A DNA stretch of 64,000 nt from Parageobacillus thermantarcticus (GTDB taxonomy: Bacteria; Bacillota; Bacilli; Bacillales; Anoxybacillaceae), in assembly GCF_900111865.1 (NCBI RefSeq), contig NZ_FOJS01000005.1, forward strand, positions 38,552 to 102,551. Reading direction: 5' to 3'. The position numbers were made by a program, and so were the translations under genes. Below are positions 41,718-50,504 of the stretch, in pieces; position 1 is the first letter of the stretch, and each line of letters starts with the position of its first letter. The notes under the pieces are model-generated. The model was not told where the DNA came from and searched no databases. It worked only from the letters and a program-made list of their open reading frames with translations.

Positions 41718-41760
41718 ATTGTATGGAAATGAAGCAAAGCTAGTTGTGATGTTCATCACA
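41718..41760 (-). promoter_or_regulatory. FNR-type promoter of the soluble transducer gene
   Basis: Perfect TGTGA-N6-TCACA at 41745-41760 and minus-strand -10 TACAAT at 41718-41723. Box centre to -10 is 29.5 bases, corresponding to activation from about -41.5. Confidence 0.85.
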
Positions 41761-41813
41761 TTTATTCGTCTCATTTCTCTCCTAACGCGATTTGTTCAAA
41801 ATTTCTTCATTTA

Positions 41814-41856
41814 TGTGATATGCATCACAACATGCAAAAAAGAAAAGAAATATGCT
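41814..41856 (+). promoter_or_regulatory. FNR-type promoter of the RIC gene
   Basis: Perfect TGTGA-N6-TCACA at 41814-41829 with -10 TATGCT at 41851-41856, spacing 29.5 bases from box centre. Confidence 0.85.
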
Positions 41857-41895
41857 TAAGTTATAGAGATTTATACAAAGATGGAGGCGCCGATT

Positions 41896-42609
41896 ATGGA
41901 AAAACGATTTACAGAACAATCGCTCATCGGTGATATCGTAGCACAATTTCCAAAAGCAAGCGATATTTTTCGATCATACAAAATCGATTTTTGCTGCGGC
42001 GGGCAACGCCCGTTAAAAGAAGCGATCGAAGAAAGAAATTTAGATGGCGAAGCAATATTAGAGCAACTAAATGCGCTTTACTCGCAATCGCTTGAAAAAG
42101 ACGATAAAAATTGGTTGGAAGCACCTTACAGCGAACTGATCGACCATATTATTGCCAAACATCACCGCTACTTGGCGGAAGAACTTCCGCAGCTTAGCCC
42201 TTACGTGACAAAAGTGCTCCGTGTTCACGGGGCAAACCATCCGCATCTAGCGCAAGTCCATAAGTTGTTTAACGAGCTGAAAACAGAGCTCGAACAGCAT
42301 ACGATCAAAGAAGAAACTTACGCTTTTCCGCTTATTTTGCGTTTTGAAAAAACTCCGACTCCAGAAAACAGAGAATCGACAAAACAAGCAGTCAGCGAAC
42401 TTGTCGATGAACATGACGCCGCTGGCGATATCATCAAAACGATTCGCGAGATTACGAATGACTTTACCCCGCCAGAAGATGCATGCCGAACATACCGTCT
42501 TGTCTATGATCGATTAGAAGCGCTTGAGAAAGACTTATTTGAACATATCCATTTGGAAAATAATATTTTATTCCCTCGCGTCCTTAACGAAACAGACATG
42601 TCCCGATAA
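41896..42609 (+). CDS. Iron-sulfur cluster repair di-iron protein (RIC/ScdA)
   Basis: A 237-residue protein repairing Fe-S clusters damaged by NO and oxidants. N-terminal ScdA domain with DFCCGGQRPL near residue 28, then a hemerythrin-like helical bundle with His/Glu ligands in HHRYLAEELP, HTIKEE, EHDAAGD and HIHLENNILFPR. ATG 41896 follows GATGGAGGCGCCGATT. Induction with nitrite and NO reductases fits a role in NO damage control. Confidence 0.93.
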   Translation: MEKRFTEQSLIGDIVAQFPKASDIFRSYKIDFCCGGQRPLKEAIEERNLDGEAILEQLNALYSQSLEKDDKNWLEAPYSELIDHIIAKHHRYLAEELPQLSPYVTKVLRVHGANHPHLAQVHKLFNELKTELEQHTIKEETYAFPLILRFEKTPTPENRESTKQAVSELVDEHDAAGDIIKTIREITNDFTPPEDACRTYRLVYDRLEALEKDLFEHIHLENNILFPRVLNETDMSR

Positions 42610-42618
42610 ACAAACGAC

Positions 42619-42653
42619 AACCGGATTGCTCAACATAAGAGCAAATCCGGTTT
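42619..42653. terminator. Bidirectional terminator between RIC gene and moaA
   Basis: AACCGGATTGCTC / GAGCAAATCCGGTT stem between the converging genes. Confidence 0.75.
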
Positions 42654-42655
42654 AT

Positions 42656-43678
42656 TTATCCGCCAATATATGACATTTCAATTTTTTTCCGCGTTTTTGC
42701 CGTTTGCTCCGTCCGTTCGTCGGAGTAGCGGTCTGTTCGCAGATGCCACGTTGAAGCAATAACATGTTTAATCTCTTCTTTATCCGCCCCAGAACGCAGT
42801 TTTTCCTTCAACGATACGCCGCTTGTGGCAAACAAGCACGTATATAGCGTGCCATCGGCGGAAATGCGCGCCCGTGTGCAGCTTCGGCAAAACGATTCCG
42901 TCACCGAGGCGATAAACCCGACTTCCACGTTCGTGCCGACGTAGCGGTAGCGGCTTGCCACCTCGCCGAAGTAGGCTTTTTCCACCGGCTCAAGCGGATG
43001 CATTTGCTGCAAGAGTTCATACATTTCTTTTTTCGTGACGACATAGGAAAAATCCCAACCGTTTGTCGTGCCGACGTCCATAAATTCGATAAAGCGAAGT
43101 GTAATGCCCCGTTCCTTAAAATAAGAAGCCATCGGGATAATTTGCGAATCGTTCATGCCTTTTTTCACAACCATGTTTACTTTGACGCCAAGCCCTGCTT
43201 CCACAGCGGCTTCAATTCCTTTTAACACCGGCTTGACCCCGACGCCAACCCCGTTCATTTTTTTAAACACTTCGTCATCAAGCGCGTCCAAACTGACGTT
43301 GACGCGCTTCAGCCCCGCTTCTTTCAAACGTTTTGCCCATTTCACTAAATGAATCCCATTCGTTGTAAGGCCAATATCGCGGATGCCGGGAATGCGTGTC
43401 AATCGCTCAATGAATACGTCCAAGTCGCGGCGCAGCAACGGCTCTCCTCCCGTAATGCGGATTTTTTCTACGCCAAGTTCTGCAAAACTTTCCGCAAGCA
43501 GCGCCATTTCCTCGATCGTTAATAATTCGTCTTCACGCAAAAAGCGAAAATTCGGGCCGAAAATTTCTGCCGGCATGCAATATACACATCGAAAATTACA
43601 CTGGTCTGTCACAGAAATGCGCAAATCGCGAAGCGGACGGTTCCATTGGTCGACGACCACCGATTGTTTTGTTTCCAT
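42656..43678 (-). CDS. moaA: GTP 3',8-cyclase MoaA
   Basis: A 340-residue radical SAM enzyme opening molybdopterin synthesis. The SAM cluster is in [13 protein letters not shown] (Cys-x3-Cys-x2-Cys) near residue 25; the second cluster is in [19 protein letters not shown] near 258; it ends in Gly-Gly as MoaA does. ATG 43678 follows AAAGGAGAAAGCGGT. It directly follows modB on one transcript. No Moco riboswitch seen upstream. Confidence 0.95.
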   Translation of the reverse strand: METKQSVVVDQWNRPLRDLRISVTDQCNFRCVYCMPAEIFGPNFRFLREDELLTIEEMALLAESFAELGVEKIRITGGEPLLRRDLDVFIERLTRIPGIRDIGLTTNGIHLVKWAKRLKEAGLKRVNVSLDALDDEVFKKMNGVGVGVKPVLKGIEAAVEAGLGVKVNMVVKKGMNDSQIIPMASYFKERGITLRFIEFMDVGTTNGWDFSYVVTKKEMYELLQQMHPLEPVEKAYFGEVASRYRYVGTNVEVGFIASVTESFCRSCTRARISADGTLYTCLFATSGVSLKEKLRSGADKEEIKHVIASTWHLRTDRYSDERTEQTAKTRKKIEMSYIGG

Positions 43679-43692
43679 ACCGCTTTCTCCTT

Positions 43693-44349
43693 TCAATTAG
43701 ACTTAAAGCTTGTCGCACATAATAATAAGAAAAACGACAACACCATTGTCACCGCAACCCATGCCCACGCCAATTTCATTTCTCCGGATTCAATCGCCAC
43801 ATAAATCGCGGTTGGAATCGTTTGTGTCTTTCCAGGGATATTTCCGGCGAACATCAATGTAGCGCCGAACTCGCCAAGGCTTCGGGCAAAAGCCAAAATC
43901 GCTCCTGAAATAAGCGCTTTTTTCGCAAGCGGAATCGATATATGCCAAAAAACTTGATATTCATTCGCCCCATCGACGCGCGCCGCTCCCTCAATCATTT
44001 CATCGATTGCTTCCAATCCCGCCTTCGCTGATTGGTACATGAGCGGAAAAGAAACGACGCTAGACGCGATGACCGCCGCGTACCATGTAAACATAACCGG
44101 TGCGTGAAACAAAGCTTCTATTCCCTTTCCGATCACGCTATTTTTTCCAAACAAAATGATCAGCAAGAAGCCAACGACCGATGGCGGGAGCACAAGCGGC
44201 AGCATCAGCAATGTTTCTACCACCATTTTTCCTCTAAATCGGCGGCGCGCCATCCATTTCGCGATAACCGTTCCAAAAAAGACGACGATGGCTTCGGAAA
44301 CGAATGCCACTTTTATCGACAGCCAAACCGGTGACCAAAACTCCGTCAT
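43693..44349 (-). CDS. modB: Molybdate ABC transporter permease ModB
   Basis: A 218-residue permease with five spans and the EAA loop [23 protein letters not shown] near residue 135; [19 protein letters not shown] is typical of ModB. ATG 44349 is chosen behind GAAAGAGG; the frame from 44379 is less supported. No modA or modC is in the window. It supplies molybdenum for the cofactor genes nearby and has an FNR-type promoter. Confidence 0.92.
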   Translation of the reverse strand: MTEFWSPVWLSIKVAFVSEAIVVFFGTVIAKWMARRRFRGKMVVETLLMLPLVLPPSVVGFLLIILFGKNSVIGKGIEALFHAPVMFTWYAAVIASSVVSFPLMYQSAKAGLEAIDEMIEGAARVDGANEYQVFWHISIPLAKKALISGAILAFARSLGEFGATLMFAGNIPGKTQTIPTAIYVAIESGEMKLAWAWVAVTMVLSFFLLLCATSFKSN

Positions 44350-44387
44350 GCCAAAAAAACCTCTTTCAACATCGCACATTTTTATTC

Positions 44388-44430
44388 ACTATACAAAAAA
44401 AATAAGAGAAATGTTGTGACGTTACTCACA
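44388..44430 (-). promoter_or_regulatory. FNR-type promoter of modB-moaA
   Basis: TGTGA-N6-TCACA at 44415-44430; minus-strand -10 TATAGT at 44388-44393; spacing 29.5 bases. Confidence 0.85.
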
Positions 44431-44481
44431 TTGTATCATAATAAACGTGAAAACAGTTTTAGAAAATAATTGTGACATCAT

Positions 44482-44553
44482 TGTGACAATCATCACAAAT
44501 ATAGCAAAATGTGATTTTCGTCACAACAATATTGCCTCATCGTTTCCTACAAT
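44482..44553 (+). promoter_or_regulatory. fnr promoter with two FNR boxes
   Basis: Perfect boxes at 44482-44497 and 44510-44525, centres 28 bases apart. The -10 TACAAT is at 44548-44553, 30.5 bases after the second centre. This points to autoactivation, with an extra upstream box of unclear role. Confidence 0.85.
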
Positions 44554-44584
44554 GGAAGTAACGGCAAACTATCGAGGTGAGAAC

Positions 44585-45291
44585 ATGCTTGCAGCAAAAA
44601 AACTAGGCAACCACGACCGCTTTGCGCATTTGCGGGAATTGCTTCGTTCCGCGAAGCATACAGTCAAAATGCGAAAAGGAACGTTTTTATTCCAAGAAGG
44701 GATGGATGCCGCTGAACTGTATCTTATTCTTTCAGGCAAAGTGCAAATAAGTAAAATCGGCGCTGACGGAAAAGAGATGTGTTTTCGCATTTGCGGCCCT
44801 GGAGAAATTATCGGCGAGCTAACATTGTTTACTGCAGAACCTCGTTATTTACTAACGGCAAAAGTGATCGAAGATGGCGAAGTAGCAGCCATTAAAAAAG
44901 ATGATTTAGAACAGCAGCTCTTAACTAATCCCGCGCTTGCCTATGAATATATGCAATGGGTTAGCACGCACGGCGGACGCAAACAAAATTTCGCGATTTA
45001 ATTATGCACGGCAAAAAAGGAGCGCTTTACTCTACGCTCATCCGCATGTGCAACAGCTATGGCGTCAAATTGGATAACGGAAGCATCCTCATCGACTTAA
45101 CGCTGAAAAACCAAGATTTGGCCAACTTTTGCGGCACCACCCGCGAAAGCGTCAACCGCATGCTAAACGCGTTAAAGCAGCAAGGCGTTCTTTCTATTAA
45201 AAAAGGGAAGATTACGATTCATGACCTTGATTATTTGAAAAAAGAGATTCATTGTGAAAACTGTCCAGCGGAAATTTGCTGCATTGAATAA
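44585..45291 (+). pseudogene. fnr: Anaerobic regulator Fnr, interrupted by a frameshift
   Basis: The cyclic-nucleotide-type domain is read from ATG 44585 (behind GAGGTGAGAAC) to a stop at 44999-45001. The DNA-binding half continues in another frame to 45291. Around 44970 the first frame leaves the family pattern (VSTH then GGRKQNF), while the second frame reads RRTQTKFRDLI, the expected continuation. One missing base explains it; repaired length is about 235 residues. The helix-turn-helix (NFCGTTRESVNRMLNALK) and the C-terminal Cys-x2-Cys-x4-Cys cluster ligand motif (CENCPAEIC), as in B. subtilis Fnr, are intact. Sequencing error is a live alternative because its regulon looks well preserved. 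Confidence 0.85.
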
Positions 45292-45296
45292 AACAA

Positions 45297-45340
45297 TCCC
45301 CCTCCCTTTCGATGGAAAAGGAGGGGCATCTTTCTTTTTA
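45297..45340 (+). terminator. fnr terminator
   Basis: CCCCTCC / GGAGGGG stem with an A/T-rich inner region, then CTTTCTTTTTATT. Confidence 0.65.
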
Positions 45341-45449
45341 TTGTGTAGTGCATATTACTTTTATTTTTCTATATAATCTTTTACAATGTAAACATAAAGG
45401 AATCTTTTATAGCGGCATGCCATTTCTCGTTTGGCAGAACGAGAGATGG

Positions 45450-46493
45450 TTAATGCCCGCTGTCATCTTCGCCGGTTTCCGTTACTTTTAGTATCGCTAC
45501 AGCGCCTTTTTGCGCATGGTTAAATTGGTGGGTAACGATTGAGTAGTTGCCTGGGCGCGTGACGGTAAATTCAACGACTGCACCACCACTTGCCGGAAGC
45601 ATCACGGTCTGCAAACCTTTTAGATGGTTGTTTGGATTACCATCGATATAGACGTCATCGAAAACGGTACCAACGACGTGAAACGAGCTAACTTCATTCG
45701 GACCGACATTTTCAATATAAATTCTGACTTTGTCCCCAACTTTAGCAACGAGCGGCTCCTCTTTTAGCGTAAACGTATCTCCATTCGTATTTCGATCACC
45801 TGTTTTTAGCGCTTTTGTCGAGAAGACAACATAGCTTGGTACCCCGTTTTGAAAATCATCCATGTCATTATATTTGTACCATTCGTTTTGGATTAATACA
45901 AATTCGCGGTCCACTTCGTTATCGGTCGGATAGCCGTTTTTCGGCTTGACGATAATCATTCCGTGCATGCCGTTAGCGATGTGGGCGAGCACCGGCTTCG
46001 TGCCGCAATGGTACATAAATACACCCGGATTATTCGCCGGGTACGTAAACGTTCCCGACTTATTCGGCATGACATCGACAAAATCTTTCGACGGCGAAGC
46101 GTGAACAGCGTGGAAATCCATGCTATGCGGTATCGCCGGATCCATATTTTTTAATGTAAAGTGGATTGTATCTCCTTCATTGACGACAATGAGCGGCCCA
46201 GGTACTTGCCCGTTGAACGTCCACGCTTTATAGATTTTTCCTTTGTCGATCTCGATGTCCGTTATTTGCGCAGTCATCTCGATTTTGACGTCATGCGGGC
46301 CGATTCGTTCCATTTTCAACGGAACTGGTTTTTGGTTAAGGTCTTTGTGTGCAGCAAGCGCCTCTGAATTTGTGTGATGGGCTCCAGCCTTTGCGCTTTC
46401 CTTTTCCGCTTCTTTTCCACCTGTATTTCCACAGGCAGCTAAAAGCGAGGCGGCAACCGCAATCGACACAAACGTATAAAACTTGCGCTTCAT
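45450..46493 (-). CDS. nirK: Copper-containing nitrite reductase (NirK)
   Basis: A 347-residue exported enzyme reducing nitrite to NO. A lipoprotein signal (SIAVAASLLAACGN) anchors it outside the membrane. Two cupredoxin domains: type 2 copper His in PHSMDFHAVH and THQFNHA regions, type 1 copper Cys-His-Met in YHCGTKPVLAHIANGMHG. AAGGAGGTAGAAAAA precedes ATG. An FNR-type promoter lies upstream. Confidence 0.94.
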   Translation of the reverse strand: MKRKFYTFVSIAVAASLLAACGNTGGKEAEKESAKAGAHHTNSEALAAHKDLNQKPVPLKMERIGPHDVKIEMTAQITDIEIDKGKIYKAWTFNGQVPGPLIVVNEGDTIHFTLKNMDPAIPHSMDFHAVHASPSKDFVDVMPNKSGTFTYPANNPGVFMYHCGTKPVLAHIANGMHGMIIVKPKNGYPTDNEVDREFVLIQNEWYKYNDMDDFQNGVPSYVVFSTKALKTGDRNTNGDTFTLKEEPLVAKVGDKVRIYIENVGPNEVSSFHVVGTVFDDVYIDGNPNNHLKGLQTVMLPASGGAVVEFTVTRPGNYSIVTHQFNHAQKGAVAILKVTETGEDDSGH

Positions 46494-46534
46494 TTTTTCT
46501 ACCTCCTTAAATTTTATGGATTTCTTACAACTTC

Positions 46535-46577
46535 AGAGTACCGAATGTACTGTTTTCCCCTAGTGATTTGCATCACG
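46535..46577 (-). promoter_or_regulatory. FNR-type promoter of nirK
   Basis: AGTGA-N6-TCACG at 46562-46577 (two end bases off consensus); minus-strand -10 TACTCT at 46535-46540; spacing 29.5 bases. Confidence 0.7.
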
Positions 46578-46749
46578 ACTCATCGCTAATATTTGAATAG
46601 TTTGTGAAATACTGAACAATATTACTTATATTTACGATAAAAATTATTTTCGTAGAAAAAATGATAAATAATGCCATGGCTTCGTTTCACACCGTAAACA
46701 TTTATTATGTTAGTTTCTCCATGTAGAGAAGATATGTTCTCAACAACAA

Positions 46750-46786
46750 AAACAGCGGACCGCTTGATGCGATCCGCTGTTTCACT
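46750..46786 (-). terminator. narK terminator
   Basis: AACAGCGGACCGC / GCGATCCGCTGTT stem with one mismatch and TTTTTG following on the minus strand. The rest of 46578-46749 is A+T-rich and gene-free. Confidence 0.8.
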
Positions 46787-46790
46787 AATG

Positions 46791-47966
46791 TTACGATACA
46801 TATGTCTTTGCCGTTTTGCCTGCTTTTTTTCCGAAGACGGTGCGGTTAAGCAAGAAGCAAATTAGAGCAAATAAGCTGAGGAGAATAAATCCAAGCATGT
46901 AAGAACCAGTAGCATCTTTCACCATTCCCAGCAAAATCGGTGGGAAAAAGCCGCCGAGTCCGCCCCATGCACCGACGATGCCGGTGACGGCCCCTGTTTC
47001 CGCCGGGAACAGCTGCGGAACGAGCTTAAAGACCGCACCGTTTCCTAGTCCGGACATAATGGCGATAAATAAACATGCCGCTGTCATCACGATAATATTT
47101 TCCATTCCAAACGCAATGGCAAGCGCTCCAATCGTAATTCCGGCATAAACGAACGTCAATACCCGTTCCGCGCCGATTTTATCGCCAAGATTTCCGCCGA
47201 TCGGTCTTGCGAGCGTCGCAATTACGGTAAACCCAGCAGCGCGAAGCCCGGCATCCACCGGAGTCAAACCGTACAAATCAATAAGCAGCGATGGCAAATA
47301 AATGCCGAATGCGACGAATGCTCCGAATGTAACGAAATAAAAGAGCGATAACGTCCACGTATGTTTGTACTTCAGCACTGATAACGACTCAAGCATTGTT
47401 TTTTGCTGCTTCGGCTTTGGCATATCCGGAGTAAAAAACCAAACAAGAAGAAGCATAATGACAACCGGGATCATCATTCCCCAAAACGCCCATTTCACTC
47501 CAAACGCCGCCGCGATCGACGGGACCGAAAAACTTGCTACTGCTGTCCCAATATTTCCCATTGCGTTAATGCCAAGTGCTGTTCCTTGTTTTTCTGGAGG
47601 TGTTAGGCGCGATACGAACGTTACAGAAATGGCGAACGACGTCCCTGCCATTCCGATGAAAAACGCCCAAAACATTAACATGGCGTATGAATCCGCAAAA
47701 CCAGCGCCGACTAACGGAATAATCAAAAACAATAAAAGCAATGAAAACAATTGTCTGCCGCCAAACCGGTCCGTCCAAATTCCAAGCGGAATGCGCATGA
47801 TAGAACCGAGCAATACTGGGATCGCTACTAAAATGCTTTTTTGCGTCGATGTTAGTCCATACATTTCTTGAAACGTGCTCGCCAATGGGGAAAACACAGC
47901 CCATACGGCAAACGCAAACGTCATTGCCAATGTTGTAATCGGCAAAAGCGCTTTTTGCTTATTCAT
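46791..47966 (-). CDS. narK: Nitrate/nitrite transporter (NarK-type MFS)
   Basis: A 391-residue major facilitator with 12 spans. The family segments FAVWAVFSPLA, IPLGIWTDRFGGR and AFWGMMI are present, with the glycine-rich GMAGTSFAISVTFVSRLTP motif of nitrate/nitrite porters. ATG 47966 is chosen because GGAGG abuts the earlier ATG. It has a 159-base leader from an FNR-type promoter. Confidence 0.92.
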   Translation of the reverse strand: MNKQKALLPITTLAMTFAFAVWAVFSPLASTFQEMYGLTSTQKSILVAIPVLLGSIMRIPLGIWTDRFGGRQLFSLLLLFLIIPLVGAGFADSYAMLMFWAFFIGMAGTSFAISVTFVSRLTPPEKQGTALGINAMGNIGTAVASFSVPSIAAAFGVKWAFWGMMIPVVIMLLLVWFFTPDMPKPKQQKTMLESLSVLKYKHTWTLSLFYFVTFGAFVAFGIYLPSLLIDLYGLTPVDAGLRAAGFTVIATLARPIGGNLGDKIGAERVLTFVYAGITIGALAIAFGMENIIVMTAACLFIAIMSGLGNGAVFKLVPQLFPAETGAVTGIVGAWGGLGGFFPPILLGMVKDATGSYMLGFILLSLFALICFLLNRTVFGKKAGKTAKTYVS

Positions 47967-48131
47967 CACAAACATCCTCCTTTTTGCTCACAGCCATGTA
48001 ACTAAGGTCAAGTCCAAATGATTGTGAAAATTCCATTGCCAATACAATAAACTTGGATTACGGGAAAATAAAACCGCTTTTTACCGTTTTGTTTTTACAC
48101 AATTTCACGGACTTGATTTGTAACTACATTC

Positions 48132-48174
48132 AGCATACGGAAATCGGAAACCAATGTTTGTGATGTTTATCACA
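48132..48174 (-). promoter_or_regulatory. FNR-type promoter of narK
   Basis: Perfect TGTGA-N6-TCACA at 48159-48174; minus-strand -10 TATGCT at 48132-48137; spacing 29.5 bases. Confidence 0.85.
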
Positions 48175-48231
48175 TTTTTTTACAGTGTCACATATTTGTA
48201 AAAAGTTGAATCGCTCAGCTGAACATAAAAA

Positions 48232-48258
48232 AACTGGCTCTCATGCTGAGAACCAGTT
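48232..48258 (-). terminator. Terminator of the radical SAM gene
   Basis: AACTGGCTCTCA / TGAGAACCAGTT stem, one mismatch, three-base loop, followed by a T run on the minus strand; overlaps the gene's stop. Confidence 0.75.
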
Positions 48259-49379
48259 CAGTAAAATTGCTGTTTTTTCTTTTTTCGCAACGCTTTCGGA
48301 ATGTATATGCAGTACGGTTCGCTTTCTAAATAATCGCCCGTGACGGCATACGCCCGCGAGCGCGAGCCGCCGCAAACGTAGCGGAATTCGCAGACGCCGC
48401 ATTTGCCTTTGTATTTATCCGGGTTGCGCAAGTCTTGGAAAATTGGCGAATTCCGGTAAATTTCCGCAAGCGGCGTTTCCCGGACGTTTCCCGCTTTAAC
48501 CGGAAGCAGCCCGCTCGGATAGACATCGCCAATATGGGAAATAAAGACAAAGCCGTTGCCGTCATTGACCCCTTTTGGCGCACGGCCAAGGCCATCAACT
48601 TGACCGGTCAGCCCTTTCATCAACACGTCTTCATAACGGATGCCGTCACCGGCAATTTTGTTTTCCCGCATTTTCGCCTGCAAAACGACGCGGCGGTAGT
48701 GCTGCCCTGCCGTCGTTTTTATGTCAAACGGAACGCGCTTGCTCGTTTCGTATAGCCAGCGAAACACTTTTTCATGCTCTGCCGGGGAAATCATGTCCGA
48801 CTCTTTTCCCCGTCCCGTCGGCACGAGGAAAAAGACGCTCCATAGCACACATTTTAGTTTTTCAACTAGCTTTGCCATCTCATCAAGAGCATGGACATTG
48901 TACCGGGAAATAACGGTATTAATTTGCACCGGGATATCAAGTTCATGCAAATATTCAATCGCTTTGATCGTTAAAGCGAAAGATCCGGGAGTTCCGCGGA
49001 AATGATCGTGGATTTCCGCGTTTGGCCCATCCAAACTAAACGCCCAGCGGGAAAGGCCGATTTCTTTCGCCTTGCGAATCGCCTCTTTCGTCACATTCGG
49101 CGTCGCGCTCGGCGTCATTGAGACACGCAAACCTTTGTCAATCGCATATTTCGCAAGATCAAATACATCCGGCCGCATGAGCGGATCCCCGCCGGTAAAC
49201 ACGAGAAGCGGTTGATCCATCTCGTATATATCATCAATCAACTTTTTCCCTTCTTCGAATGTCAATTCGCGCGGATCGCGATGATACTGCGCTTCCGCCC
49301 GACAATGAAGACATTTTAACTGACACGCTCTCGTCAATTCCCAAATTACGATAAACGGATTTTTGTTAAAGTCCCTCAC
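48258..49379 (-). CDS. Radical SAM/SPASM protein (TIGR04053-like)
   Basis: A 373-residue protein with the radical SAM motif TRACQLKCLHC (Cys-x3-Cys-x2-Cys) near residue 20, GGDPLMRPD, and a C-terminal SPASM cluster (CGVCEFRYVCGG...YC). It resembles the heme-modifying NirJ/AhbD group and the TIGR04053 family, but the substrate is unknown. I chose GTG 49379 behind GGAGGGGAATATA, 15 bases after the FNR-dependent start. Its FNR control implies a role in anaerobic nitrogen-oxide metabolism. Confidence 0.85.
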   Translation of the reverse strand: MRDFNKNPFIVIWELTRACQLKCLHCRAEAQYHRDPRELTFEEGKKLIDDIYEMDQPLLVFTGGDPLMRPDVFDLAKYAIDKGLRVSMTPSATPNVTKEAIRKAKEIGLSRWAFSLDGPNAEIHDHFRGTPGSFALTIKAIEYLHELDIPVQINTVISRYNVHALDEMAKLVEKLKCVLWSVFFLVPTGRGKESDMISPAEHEKVFRWLYETSKRVPFDIKTTAGQHYRRVVLQAKMRENKIAGDGIRYEDVLMKGLTGQVDGLGRAPKGVNDGNGFVFISHIGDVYPSGLLPVKAGNVRETPLAEIYRNSPIFQDLRNPDKYKGKCGVCEFRYVCGGSRSRAYAVTGDYLESEPYCIYIPKALRKKKKQQFY

Positions 49380-49400
49380 TATATTCCCCTCCTTGTTTTC

Positions 49401-49443
49401 ATTGTACTGCAGAGGGGAGGATATACATGTGACATAAATCACA
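49401..49443 (-). promoter_or_regulatory. FNR-type promoter of the radical SAM gene
   Basis: Perfect TGTGA-N6-TCACA at 49428-49443; minus-strand -10 TACAAT at 49401-49406; spacing 29.5 bases. It lies directly after the mobA stop. Confidence 0.85.
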
Positions 49444-49450
49444 AATCCGT

Positions 49451-50038
49451 TTATGTCACTATATCGCCATATTCGTTCGGCATGTTTACATTGCGGAATA
49501 CGATCTCGTCTTCCCAAAAATCTTGCTCGGTCACATAGCGAACATGGCAACGATCAAGCAACGACTTCATTCGGTTATCCTTTGCCTGCAGCAACTTTTC
49601 GATTTGCGCAAATGTTCGCCGATGATACATGCCGACTAACGGTTGAATGCGCCCGAAATGCGCACATATCACCGCATCAAACTTCTCGTTCGCATATTGA
49701 GCAAGTTTTACCGCTACTTCCGGTCTCATATACGGCATATCGCACGGCAGCACAAATATCCATTCCGTCCTGCTTTCTTTCATTACCGTATAAATTCCGG
49801 CAAGCGGTCCTTGCCCACGGTACCGTTCCTCGTCCATAATCACTTTTTCCGCTGTATGTTGCCGAAAACAGTCTACTAGTGAAGGATGACTAACAATATA
49901 AATATCCTCTACCACTGCGCGTAGCGCTTCTACAGCAATTTCAAAAAAATATGTTCCGTTCAATTTGGCAAACGCTTTCGGGCTGCCAAAACGCCGCGAC
50001 TGGCCGCCCGCAAGCACAACCCCTGTCATTCCTTTCAC
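49451..50038 (-). CDS. mobA: Molybdenum cofactor guanylyltransferase MobA
   Basis: A 195-residue nucleotidyltransferase attaching GMP to Mo-molybdopterin. Nucleotide motif VLAGGQSRRFGSPKAFAKL at the start and PCDMPYMRPEV near residue 98. Start is GTG 50038 behind AGGGGACAG; an ATG three codons later is possible. It completes the bis-MGD pathway with mobB, implying a molybdenum nitrate reductase elsewhere in the genome. Confidence 0.93.
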   Translation of the reverse strand: MKGMTGVVLAGGQSRRFGSPKAFAKLNGTYFFEIAVEALRAVVEDIYIVSHPSLVDCFRQHTAEKVIMDEERYRGQGPLAGIYTVMKESRTEWIFVLPCDMPYMRPEVAVKLAQYANEKFDAVICAHFGRIQPLVGMYHRRTFAQIEKLLQAKDNRMKSLLDRCHVRYVTEQDFWEDEIVFRNVNMPNEYGDIVT

Positions 50039-50095
50039 CGTCTGTCCCCTTTCTGTAACATCTCTGTTTCACTGTATCATGAGGGCAGCAAAAAG

Positions 50096-50127
50096 AAAAG
50101 ACTCCCGCAATTTCCCGGGAATCTTTT
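50096..50127 (-). terminator. Terminator of the minus-strand DUF2249 gene
   Basis: AAAAGACTCCCG / CGGGAATCTTTT stem just after the gene. Confidence 0.65.
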
Positions 50128-50137
50128 CCGAAAAAAT

Positions 50138-50374
50138 TTATTGTTTTTTGCCGATCGCAACCCGCCAAATTTCCGGTCCTTCTTCTAAGTACTCCCAAGT
50201 AAATTGATCGGGGCGTTCCATCATAAACTGATAATGCAGCGGCCGCGGATCATGGTCGTTCGTCAGCTCCATCACTTCCCCTGGCTTCAAGCTATCGAAT
50301 AAACGAAAAATCGCAGGATGTCTTTCTTTCGGTTCATAATCAGGCGCATGAATTTTTGCGGCAAATTGACTCAT
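50138..50374 (-). CDS. DUF2249 protein
   Basis: A 78-residue soluble protein: APDYEPKERHPAIFRLFDSLKPGEVMELTNDHDPRPL is the DUF2249 pattern, related to the TusA-like fold. ATG 50374 follows AAAGGAGGCAACAATT. Such proteins are common beside denitrification and hemerythrin genes; the function is unknown. Its own FNR-type promoter lies upstream. Confidence 0.85.
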   Translation of the reverse strand: MSQFAAKIHAPDYEPKERHPAIFRLFDSLKPGEVMELTNDHDPRPLHYQFMMERPDQFTWEYLEEGPEIWRVAIGKKQ

Positions 50375-50413
50375 AATTGTTGCCTCCTTTATAGTATAAT
50401 GAGTTATATACAC

Positions 50414-50456
50414 ATCATAATCGCTTTTGTCGTTTGTCGTAGTGATGAACATCACA
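50414..50456 (-). promoter_or_regulatory. FNR-type promoter of the DUF2249 gene
   Basis: AGTGA-N6-TCACA at 50441-50456 (one base off); minus-strand -10 TATGAT at 50414-50419; spacing 29.5 bases. Confidence 0.8.
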
Positions 50457-50504
50457 ACCTACAACATAATAATTTTCAATCGTTTAGGAAAGGAGAAATG
50501 GTGG

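Noticed and set aside
43679..43692. Possible molybdenum-cofactor riboswitch before moaA
   Set aside because: Only 14 bases separate modB from moaA and the modB leader is short; no room or motif.
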